Positions 1 to 12,400 of a stretch of DNA of 64,000 nt are shown in pieces. The stretch spans positions 137,181,437 to 137,245,436 of the forward strand of contig OV884011.1 in the NCBI GenBank assembly GCA_930367205.1. The letters are read 5' to 3'. How positions within the stretch are numbered: position 1 is the first letter of the stretch; each line of letters starts with the position of its first letter. Source of the DNA: Acanthosoma haemorrhoidale (lineage: Eukaryota > Arthropoda > Insecta > Hemiptera > Acanthosomatidae). The position numbers and the translations under genes are program-made. The notes beneath the pieces are model-generated. The model had not been told where the DNA came from and ran no database searches. It saw nothing but the letters and a program-made list of their open reading frames with translations.

Positions 1-136
1 GATCCATTCAGTTTCCTCAGATTTGCAAAGGCCGTGGGCCTGTCACATATATAGGACAGGGACATGGACGGCGCACAATAGGTCTCACTGAGGCCGCGGT
101 GCACAAATGCCGGAACAAATAATAATAATAATAATA
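1..136 (+). mobile_element. 3' tail of an I-clade-like non-LTR retrotransposon
   Basis: This GC-richer block ends in an (AAT)n run at about 118-136, the usual kind of tail for I-type LINEs, and differs sharply from the AT-rich intron that follows. One frame at the left edge reads FLRFAKAVGL before a stop, resembling the last residues of the ORF2 protein in such elements. Only the 3' end lies in the window. It would sit in the last HEATR1 intron, antisense to that gene. The clade assignment rests on tail type and pattern memory only. Confidence 0.45.
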
Positions 137-450
137 GGTCACTTCATTAGCTCATCAAGATCAGGCAAATAAGAAAAACTTGATTTTATAATGGAAAAGG
201 AGTAAATAAAAATATCAAAAGATTAAGAAATGCCTTTTCACCAGTAACTAACATACCATTTTATGAAACTAATGTTATTAAGGTGTTGATCGGCATTAGA
301 AACTTCCCTTCAAATCAGAAAGAAAAAATTGCTTTTATGGTGACTCCACTAACGCCAAAGGAAATGTCTTGCTTGCAGTTAAGTGACACAATGATGATGT
401 GTTAAATTTCAAAGTTAAATTGTAATGTATTACTATTAGGTTATACTTAC

Positions 451-3400
451 TTCTGGTAAACTGTGCCTTGTCTTCATAAGAATTTGGTGATTCAAACGTT
501 TCCAAAGAGAATCATCTCCTGTAGATGTAGCTAAGTTAGCCAGACAAGGTATAAGTATGGTTTTAACTCTTTCATTAGCAATCCCATCACCACCTGATCT
601 ATTTTCAAGCTAAAATCATAAACAGAATAAATTATTTTTTGCAAGGGAATAATAAAATCAATGAAGGATTTTACATTATTTAATGCCATACCTGATCTAC
701 CAGAGGATCCATAATTAAATTAAAATAATCTTTTGTCAAGCATTTTTGTGAATCATGATTAAAAGTTGTTAAAAAGGTCTCCATAACATTTTCAATAAGT
801 AAAATAGATTTTTCAGTAGAATTATTTCCGCTAAACCAAGCTTCATCCTGAATAGCAGGATTATTCTTCTTAAGAACTTTAGCAGCATTTTCAATAAATA
901 TGCTCAAAAATAATGGGAATAAGCTTTTAAGAGATTTGGCCAAGTTGAGAGACAGTCTGAAACAAATTTAAAATATTATGGACTTAATGCTACTTGTCTG
1001 AAGTAATTCTTTACTTTGAAATAGATATGATCTGTAATGACAAAAAAATTATACGATTAATTTGATACATCCACGCAGAAGGAATTTGATACAGAAGGTA
1101 TGAGGAGAAAAACAATAAAACACAAAAAAGTAAAGCTCTGCTTTTTTGTTATTTTTTTTTAGGAGCTAGCTATCTTTTAACATTGAGCTCAGAAGCTATT
1201 AATGTAAAAAAAATCAAAGATTTTTGCTAAGGTTCAGAAAAAAATGAAGATAAATAGTAACAAAAAACAAAAAAAATCCAAAAGATGCCATCCCAAAAGC
1301 TGATAACAAAAATTGTTGGTAGGGCAAACTTTAATAAGTTTATTTTTTCTTTTTTTACAATTTTCTAAAGTAACCAAGAACGTTTTATTAAATAATTGGC
1401 ACCAGAAGAAAGAACTCAGAGAAAAGTTCATATTGTAAGCCTATACCGTTTTTAGAGAATTGAAATAGTCTTGTATCTTATATTTATTTCATTTTGAGTA
1501 TTTGACATATTATACATATTACTAATTATTATTTCTGGTTTAGAAAATGAAAATCGATATTGAGAGGTAAGAGTCTTGCCTCCTAACTAAGGTAAAATCC
1601 TCTGTGCCACTAACTAAGGTGACAATCTAGGGCGGCCTTATTTCTATGGATTTAATTTTTAAACATTAATATTTATAGAAATACAACTAAATAAGCTAAA
1701 CTGATTTGTGTTGTTAGGACTATAAAACTCACAAATTTTCAGCAGCTTAAAATTTCCTTTTTTTTATTTATTTGTAAAATTAATTATCATTAATAACTTT
1801 TAAACTTACCTATAAAATGTGATAATCCTTTCTCTTGGAGCCTTTTTCCTAGCAGCCCAGTCAAAAATTTTCTGATAAAGAGGTCTGAAAGATGACTCTG
1901 ACATCTTGAGAATCAGTTTTGTAAATGCCACAATAACAGGGTTCTCAACAGATTCACTCTCAATTAGTGATGGCTCTGGTTGGATGTTGCGGAACTCTAA
2001 AGTGGTAAGGAACAGTTTGACCGTATCCGAGCTTAAATCTGAAGCAGAATTGGAGCTGTCTGATAATATAGTCATCAAAGGACCTATAGCTTGGTAATGA
2101 CCATTTCCTATTAGGGATGAATGGGCAGTTGACACTGCAGGTACAAGGACTCTCACTCCTATGTCACTTGAAAGTTTCTGCCTGAAAAATTATATATTGT
2201 TATGACTTTATAAGTAATAAATATATTATAACAATATTATAACAATAATAATAAGAATAATTATAGCAACAAAACAAGTAATATATAAAGAATGTCCTGC
2301 CTCATTGATAGAAACATCCCTGCACATTGAAAGCAGTAGAGCTCTGAGAGATGGAAGGACTTTAAAATAAACAATATTGGATTAGACTTCATTGAGAGAA
2401 GTCTAATGCATCTACTAATGCAAAGCAAAGAGCCAGGTTTAAAAAAATAAATAAGAATGTGATAAATAATACCAATGATAGGCCACTTACTTAATCGATT
2501 TTAACTTCATAGTTAATGATTGAGATTTTAGCTGTTGTTCAGAAACTTCAGTGTCATATCTGGCAGATAATATACACACTTCATACAGAAGTTGACCAAG
2601 GTAAGGAGTAAGGAACTGCGGTATAACTTCGACAATTTTTTGAACAGTCGTCACAATACTCAATAACACAATTTCACCTCTAAAAACAAAACAGAAAATA
2701 TAATACTATTCTCAACACAATAAATATGCAATTCATTCAAATAATAGAAACAGCATACCCATTCTCATTAGAATTATTGTGGATGGCAGAAATCAAAGGA
2801 GGCATAAATTTTGGGACAAAAGGAAGAGTGTGCACTTTCATCATTGACACCAATTCACCTAAGCATAATGCCAGTGATCCAAGTACTGGTCCATTTGATT
2901 TTAAATCAAAGGCCAAAATATCAACAACTTTTTCAAGCACCTGCAATCAAAACAAAGGAAAATTTAGCTGTTGAATATAATTTAATATAAAAAAAAATTA
3001 GAATATTTTTAAAGGAGAAAATTCAGCAAAAAACCCAAACAATGTATATGCAAGTGCACACATTTAAGCACTAAATGGCCTATTTATCAATATATTGTAA
3101 AGTTTATATTATAAAGATAGTTACCTTCAAAAAGTCTTCCATATAGTTTGCACTTAAATGTCTAGCCATTAATTTAAGAGCAAACAACGCTGCTTGCTGT
3201 GTAATAAATGAATCCGTACTTTTACTACTTGTCAATATCTGAGAGTGGAGGGATTCTAATACAGCAATAAGAGGATCAAGTAACTCTCTTAATTGAGATT
3301 GGAGTAGTGGAGTTGGCTGTTGTAGCTTCCAGCCTAGCAACTCCATCGCTTTCCTTCGGACAGCTTCTAAAGGATTCCGGAGTAGCCGGCCAACCACTTC

Positions 3401-6400
3401 GATAAATATTTCTGACGGAAGGAGTGCATTAGCCTAAAAAAACATGATAACTGAGCATATTTCAAATAAGCCAAAGTATTTGTACATGAAGTGTTGAAAA
3501 TTAACAATAGATATCATACTTATAATGTTTCGACTTCAATACTATTACTTTTTCTATTATTCATACATTTAAAGTAATCACATTATGAAACCTAATGATT
3601 ATGACTTACACATCTTCTAGTTCACATGTAACAATATTTTTTTAGAAACATAAAAGTGAAATCAAACTTTAAATTATCTTCAGCTTCTACTTAAAGTCAT
3701 TTTATAAAACGTACCTTATCCAAAATGTCATAGCATTGATTTAAGACAACTTTCCAATATTTAGCAGTTGGTTGTTGTGAGCATTGTTCAATTTGTAGAG
3801 ACACATTTTTTATATATACAAGGCATTCCTCAACAGCAGCTCCAAATGAGTCTTTTAATGCAAATGTTTCTTTGTCACTAAGTTCTGATACCTTAATGAA
3901 AAAATAAGACATACATTTAAAAAAAGACTAAAACGTATTAGAATAAAAAATAATTATGGATTCTTAAATTTACCTGTCGCACAAAATTAGTAGAAGACAT
4001 AAGAGATGAAAGGAATGTAAGAAGAGTGTATTTGTAATGTCGGAAATTTTTTCCAGTGTTTTCATCAATATTAAAAATTACCATTGACGATTTGTATTTA
4101 GGCTTGTTTTGAAGGTATATTTCTGAAAGATAAACACAAATACAATTGTTGATTAAAAATATTATATAAGTTATGGATAGATATTTAAGATAGCGCAATA
4201 AGATATTTAAGCTACTGCAATAATGAGGTTGGTAAGAAATAAGAATAAGGACGTAGAGTAATATAAATACAAAGTCATCACCTTAATCTTAAAACATTGG
4301 CTTTAGGCATATATAGTTTATCCAGTTTATTTTACAATGAAAATAGTCACATGACAAAATAAAGTGAAGGTTTTTCATGTAATTTAAGTTCTCAGCATTT
4401 TTTAGTAGAACTGGCGCAAGAGCACAGATATAGCACCTATTGGGATAGAATAGTATTGGTGTTGGGGTAGATAACGAGTTTTTCAAAAATATTCCTTTCA
4501 AGGGTCATTTCAATGATTTAAAGTCTTTTCTTATATTTTTTGGTTTATCAAATGACTTATCAATTCATAGTGATACAACAAGTCTTATTTTACATATTCC
4601 ATAATTGTGATTCCAGTACATTAAAAGGAGTGAAAGCTTTTTATAGCAATCAGGGTTACAAACAAAGACTATATATAGGTTGAAATTGTTGAGATAACAA
4701 ACACAACATCAAGCTTCTCGAATTAATTTTTTTATGATTTCTCTTTTGGTATGCTAAAGCATAAAATCTTAAATTCCTTAACTAATCAAATGACATGTTA
4801 TGAAAATGAAAATTCTTCAGATTTCTTTGAAAAATCAATTTATCTGTCTGAAGTCAGGAAAAAATGCATTTCTTTCTGTAAAACTAAAAAAATATATTAA
4901 CCTTTATCATGTGGTAATTTAGATATATATTGTAGAAGATTCAATGATGTATTTAGTATCACAGATGGAGGAAATTCAGAACATAGCTGTAGCGCATAAT
5001 TAAGAACCTTAGGCATTGTTCCAGTTTCCGATGACTTATCTTCATTATCTAAACAAAATACAACAGACTTAAAATAATTCTTGAAAGATAAAATTAAGTA
5101 GTTTTCAAAGCAAAAAAATCAGATTTACCTGGAGACATGTAAGATAACACATGTTTTTCAAAAACTAAACAAAGGAATATCCACAGGAACTCTCCATCAT
5201 TTAATGTCACAAGTAACTTTTTGAAAAGAGGCACCCGTCTGTGTTCAGGCAAATCAACAATTGTAGCAACAAAAACCCGCAAAACCACGGTGATTGCTTC
5301 TTCTAAAGCAGCCCCTTTCTGAGACTAAAACATACAATAAAATGTAATTAATTACAATACTAACAAACGTACTTAAAATAAAACATGAAGAAATATTATT
5401 CAACTTACTTTAACCAAAATAGGTATGATAGTTTCAATAATTTTTGATATCAATTGGAAGCTATAAGCATCATCTTGCCTAACAACCGAAGATCCAATAA
5501 ATGTAAAAATAGCCATCATATTATGAAGTACCTGATCCTGTAATCACACAAACAAAAATTTGTTATCAGATAGTTATGAAACTATACATGTGCTAGTTTC
5601 AAGAAAGTTATGGCAATAACAGTATCAACTTTATAGAAACCAAGCAAAAGTTACTTCTATAAGCTTACTACTATAAGTTTAATTAAAGTTTTTTTCTTTG
5701 CCAATTATTAATTGAAGTATTTTCTATATTTTTTCTACTAGTAATAGTGTTTTTATCATCCACACTCCTTATGTTAACATTAGAAATGTTATTTTAACAT
5801 AAAAAATAGTAATATAAACAACAAATAAGTAAAATTTATGGAGTTAACTTTTTTTTATAGATTAGTGTCTATTTACACACAATAAAAAATAAGATATATT
5901 ACCGGTATCAATTGTGCAATGTATGATAGAGCCAACAGAGCGTGATGGTGCGTCTGCGGATTATGAGAAGCTCTCACGCACTCAACAACCACATCTACTT
6001 GTAGATTCTCTGATGGAATAGACTCGTTTTTAGCAGTAGACAGTTTCTTACAAGAATGGAGAATACTTGAGAGCAACAGTTGTTTTGTGTACTCCACGGG
6101 TGCTTGCTGTTCGAACTGTAAGCATCTAAAAATACCAAATATCACTAAAAACATTTATTCTCATTTAATAAAATAGAAATGTATTGAAAATAAACTTTAA
6201 TCATTATAATATATTCACTTGAGGATCTGTAATTATATATAATTATCTGTAAATTTAAAGGGGCTATGAAAAAAAAAAAAATCATTATAAAATAATTGTT
6301 TAGAATACTCACTTTTTCAATAAATTGAAAAGTAGGGGCAGTAGAAGGCTGATATTAGACAATTTTTTTTTGTTTTGTATGAATTCTAAAAGGCAAACTC

Positions 6401-9400
6401 CTCTTTTCCATTCAATTGTCTCAAGAGTTTCTAAAGAAGGGAAACTACTCGAACTAAAATCAAAATGTAAAACATAAGTAGGCTAAAATTATGGATAAAT
6501 TAATAAATAATAAAAATTAAAGATAGCTTGTTAAATATTACCTTTGCCTATTCCTTGCTCTTAGTGAACTAGGACTGTGTGGAACAAAAACATTCAACAT
6601 AGTCCTAAATAGTGTTGTAAGTATTTTTGAATCTAATGAAATGTGTTTGAAAAATACTGCAGCAGCATTAATGACTTGAACATTTTCAACATCTGTCACT
6701 TTTTCCAATATAAGAGATATTAATTTTTCTTGTAAGGGCTCAGCAAGTTCGTCAAATAATTCCTTAGGTATCTACAAGAAAAAATTATAGCAATTAAGAA
6801 AACTCATGGTGAGCCCTGGTGTTTGGGAATGTTTCACACTTCTGCTTTAACATAGCCTGAAGGGAAATTTAGATAAATTACTTACTAAGTTGACTTTGCA
6901 AGTATTATTTAACTATTTCATATATATTTAGGGAAAATAGTTTTTATTTAAAAAAACACAATAAATTATTATTATGATATTAAAATCAAACCAAATTCAC
7001 CTGATTCAAAAATAAGGCTGCTGGACAAATAGACTTTTCATTATCTTCGTCCAAAACAGAGGTCTTTGAATCACTTAAAGTAATCCTCAATGAATTCCAA
7101 AATTTGTCGTCTTTGAAAACATCAATGACTGAATGATCCAGCCTTTTGAAAATGGATATAACAAGGTAAGACTCGTCTTCTTTTAATTCTTCTGATGCAC
7201 CCAACAATTCAATAGCAACGGGTAGAAATTGAAGAAATATATCCTATAGAGAAAAAAAATATACATAATTTAATACATTTCATGAAATATTAGACACCTT
7301 GCATACTTTTTAAGTAGAAATGTATTTTACTATGAGATCTTTGATAGCCGTGAGTAAATATATGAGAAGAATAGTTTGTTGGGAGATCAGCTTAGGTTGA
7401 TCTCCAAAATGCCCTTAACAGTTGACACTAACCTCCTTCTCACACAGGGACCTGATGCAGACATACATAGTATTACTATGTGGAAACATTGTCCATTAAT
7501 AAATTTGATGAAAATCTAACAAGTCTCTTCAATCAGCCTAAGCCACAGTTCTAACAAACTCTTCTACTCATCTAGTAGAAACTGTAAATAGTGTTTTCAA
7601 AACATAAACAAACGCCAAAGTTATAACACTTTAATTTATTTATTTTAAAACTTTTTTGAAATTTTGAACATAATCTAAACTGAAACATGAGCTGTAGAAC
7701 AAGTAAAATACATGGGTTTCAGACCAACTATCAACTAGTAAAATACATAACATCTAAAACACAAGTTTTCAATAATTCTGAACATAAAATTTTCTGTTTA
7801 TTAATTTTTTTATTTAAAATTTTACTTTTTAAATACTTTTTAAAATTGTAGCCAGTAATATGACCAGATTTGATAAACAGAAACTTCTTGTGATAGGAAA
7901 ATCAAAAACACTGTAGTGCTTTGAGAATGTCATAACTTCACCCATTGATTAGAAAAACAATAAAAAAGGGTGGATGTATTGAGGCAATGGGATAAAAACT
8001 CAGAAAACAAAATTAGAAAATTTTCCTAATTGTTGACAACTGTCCATCGTATCCCGCTTTATCGAATCAAAAAAATGTCCAGCTACAATTTCTTCCCCTA
8101 AATGTGACTGGTGTACTACAACCTATGGACCAAGGAATAATAAGAACACTCAAAGCTAAATTTTGTGAAAAATTCTGAATAGACAGGAACAAAAATATCA
8201 GTCCATGATGCAATTTTGATACTGGAGAATGCCTGTTGCTTAGTGTCGTAAAATTCTATTCATAACTGTTTTAAGCAACAAGCTGGTTTCAAGAAAACAA
8301 ATTCAGAAACTATTGATATTCCTAATCAGACTGACGGACTTTAAGATTCGGAGGAATTGGGGGTATTTCTATGCTTCCTTACACACGTGAACAATGGAAG
8401 TAAAGGGGACATGTGAATAGAAGAGAAGTAGTGCAAAGAGTGGCAACAGGGCTTGCCATGTATTGCGGGTCTTTCAGTAGAGAGTATTTATTTAATGAAT
8501 TATATAGTTACAACATCGCTGTTTTGTGTATTTAGTAAAATGTAATTAATCCTAACAGTAATAATATCACTGTTTACAGTAAATTCATGAACCAACTCAC
8601 CTTTGAACAAACCAACTCAAGAATTTTAAGAAGTTTTGCTTTGATATATATCGGACTAGAACTATTAGTTATAATAGAAATCAGATGTTGAAGAACATTT
8701 CCCATTGAAACTGCTAGTGGCTCTTTTAACAAGCTTTTTATTTCTTTGGATGGTGAAAGTTGTTTGTATGCAAAAATCTGAATTTGTCTGTAATGAAGAG
8801 CACAATTGAAAAATAATAATTATTTAAGGATTGATTTATATACTGATGATAAAATAAATAAATATTTCCTTACTCATGGTCGAGGAGAATTTCTGTAGAA
8901 TGGTTCACAAGTTCTTCGACAAAAGGCCTGTAAAAACTTGTCGCTAGAGAATCCAATAAGACAGCTAAAATCTTAAGGATTTTTGACCTTATAGTTTCTT
9001 CCGAAGAACCAAGCAATATCAACAAAGATGGAACAACTAAGCAATTCTCTTTGAGAATAGTTGATACTAAATTTGAATCATCATTCAACATTTTAATGAT
9101 TAAATTTAAACTTTTTCCTCCAATACTAGGATATAAGATCAATGAATTCAGAACAAACAGTATTTGGAATTCAGTATCAGGAAAATGGCTCTGAAATGAA
9201 TAGAAATTTATTAATAAAATATGTTAACATATAAACAAAGTGTCATAAACATAAAAGAAAGTAAACATACTTTGAAAAAGAACAGCTGAGCTTGCGAGAA
9301 AGCAGCACGGACAGCTTTGAAATCTGAATTGCAACCTTCATTAAGAACTTTATATACTGACAAAGTAAAAGCATTGGCTTTATTCTTAGGATCTATCCAG

Positions 9401-12400
9401 GGTTTTCGACTAAAACTATGCTGCGGAATAGATTCTGAGAGATTGGTTAAACAGAATAGAGCTGCTTGTACTGGCAGTTTTCCTTTTATGCTTGACTCAA
9501 AAAAACTTTGTAATGAGTTTTCATTAATTTCTCCAATATTTCCAATTGTGTCCAACTATAAATAAAATATATTGAAAAATAAACATGTAATTAACAGAAT
9601 AAATTTTTCTTATCTATAAATGTTACACAATTACCTCAGGGAAGTGTAAGTATTCTGTCAGGAACTGCATCACTTGTTCAGCAACTTCTTGTGAAGGATG
9701 ATCACTGATTTTGGATCCAATTAACAATGAAGATGAAAACCAAAATGCACTTTTAGCAACTAAATGTTTGGATTGTTTAAGTGCTCTTATTAGATCTACA
9801 ATAGGAGGGATGGCACTTGAACTAGTGACAGCCTCCCAAAGTGCAGTAGCTGCATCTACATCTCTTGTAGCACCTGAAAAATTTATTTTCTTGAAGAACA
9901 CCCTAATAGATCAGAAGAATAAGTGTAGGCAGTTATAATTTGCGATTGTATTTAATTTCAAAATGACTTATTTTAAAATAAAATACAAAAAGATCAGCAT
10001 TTCACTCTAAAATAATTAAATTGAATTGAATGCCTACATGTATTCCAACTTACAGCAGGAAAGCATATTAGCACCCTTTTATAGCCACAATGAGGATAAT
10101 AAATTTAAGAAATAAAATCTGCCTTATAAAAATGAATAACAACTTTAAGATTGCAAGTTATACTTATACCAAATTTGCTGTAAATTGCTCCAGACATTCC
10201 AATTACATTGGAATACACACAGAAACAGTTAGTTCTATACCACAACAAACATTGACAATATAAAAAAGGTTCATATATAAATAAGGCTGATATAAATAAG
10301 ATATAATGCCATAATATATCTCTAGATAGGGTATATTAAGGGCTTAAATATTCCATGGAGTCCCTGCTTTCAGCATCTAGGCCCCCAGTCATTTGCTTTC
10401 AGTCATTGCAATTGGTCAGTTTGGTCAAAAATAATTCATATTGGGAAGATTTTTACTTACACAGGACTACCTAAGTTAGTATGACTGGGTATTGGGGAAA
10501 TCTCATGAGACCCGGACTTTGACTTTCATTGGCTTTTATAATTATTAATAACAAACATTGACAATATGATAACATTATTTTTTAACTAGGAATAGGAAAG
10601 CATACAAATTAGTAATTACTAGTTGTGGTATGTAATCCAAATGGTTTAAATTTTAATAATTATTGGGTAGAAAGAAAACATCAGACATCTAGGATTTGAA
10701 CCTGGGACCCTCCTTTCAATTCGGTTCAGATGACCTTCCTACTTGGTTACCTTGTGTACCGAGAAGGCGATATTTATTACAGGCTTTTACAAGAATATCA
10801 GAAAACCATGGTTAAAATTCTGGCTGTTTTATTATTTTTACAATTTGGCCAATAATTATTCAAATTGATACCAGTGAGATTACATACGACAACTAATAAT
10901 TATTAATGTATTTTTAATAGATGTTAAACATTTAAGAGGTAATGAGGACTCAAAAAAGTTTTTTCTAAAATAAAATAATATATAAAATGCCTAAATCAAA
11001 GTATATATTATGTCAAATCAACAGCCATGATTTGAGCCAAGAACCTTCAGATTTTTATTCATACCCCCTTCCAACTAGGTTACCCATGGTCATCTTCTTG
11101 TTCTCTGAAATTATCTCTTATATTATATATATAAGAAGTTTGAAGAGATGAAGGGGGTATGAATAAAAATCAGAAGGTTCTGGGTTCAAATCATGACTGT
11201 TTCACTAATTATTTTGATTTTGAACCAATAATTGCTAGAAAGTATATAAAGTTTCAAGTCAATTGAACATAAGAAAATCGGTCTTAAAATAAATTTAAAA
11301 TATTAAACTCCTGGTAGGATTACTAATTCATCTAGGAGGAAGCACCAATGTGATCTGAATAAGCTAAAATAGCATTGTTATGGAATTTAGGCACTAGAAT
11401 ATATACATTCCAACAATGAAAAAAAAAGTAGGGATCCTCATGACCTGCTATAAAAATAATTCTGTTTATTTTATAACTACAAAAAATTTCTTACCCGATT
11501 TGAGAATCGACAAAAATTCCAGCCTGCCTGTGGGTGAATTTTCAATTAAATCAGATTTATATTTTTCAGATATAATAAACGGAAGAGCTGCAATTAGCAC
11601 CACTGCTTCATGCTCTTTGGAGCTATTGTTGATGAGAATGGTTATTGCTTTCACCACAATAGACTCTTCTTCTACAGAAGAAAATCTAGCAATCACTGAT
11701 AGCAAATTTTGAATCAGTTTATTTTGGGGAAGGCTGGATATAATTGAAAAAGGAAGTTGCAAAAACTGTTGTACAACTTTTGGACTGTCGTCTTCCATTC
11801 TATCCAAAAGTGCATTGCTCAGCCATGCTAACTGAAATAAAAATAAGAAAATCAATTATAGAATTTGGTTAGCTGTAAAATAGTAATAAGAACACTTATA
11901 TACATAGAATACAAAATATCTATTCAAGTCATAAGCGTGGGATAACCATTTTCCAGAAATTAGTGAAGGTTAAAAAAAATAAAATAAAGCAGTTGTTTTA
12001 ATTTATTAATTGAAAACATCTCGAAAATGGTTTTATTCAGTTTAAACATTAAACAGCAGAATTGTAAGAAATTATGTAAACTAAAAAAATGGCTAAAAAT
12101 GTTTTTTTTATGATAATGCATTACAGTACATGTAAAATATTATATATATATGTATATGAAAATTAAAGTTATAGACATGAAATCAATAATTTTCAAATTA
12201 AGAATCAAAATTTTAACCATCTTCGGAAAATTCAGATAAGGAGGTTGATTTTTTTTTTAAGGGGATAACTATGTTTCAAAGAGCATCTAATATCTTAGTT
12301 ACAGAACTAAAAATTTGAATTTAGATTCTTCTAAAAAATAAAGAAACACATAAAAGCAATGTTAATTGATGTGAGCAAGAATAGTTTTTAAACATTTGAT

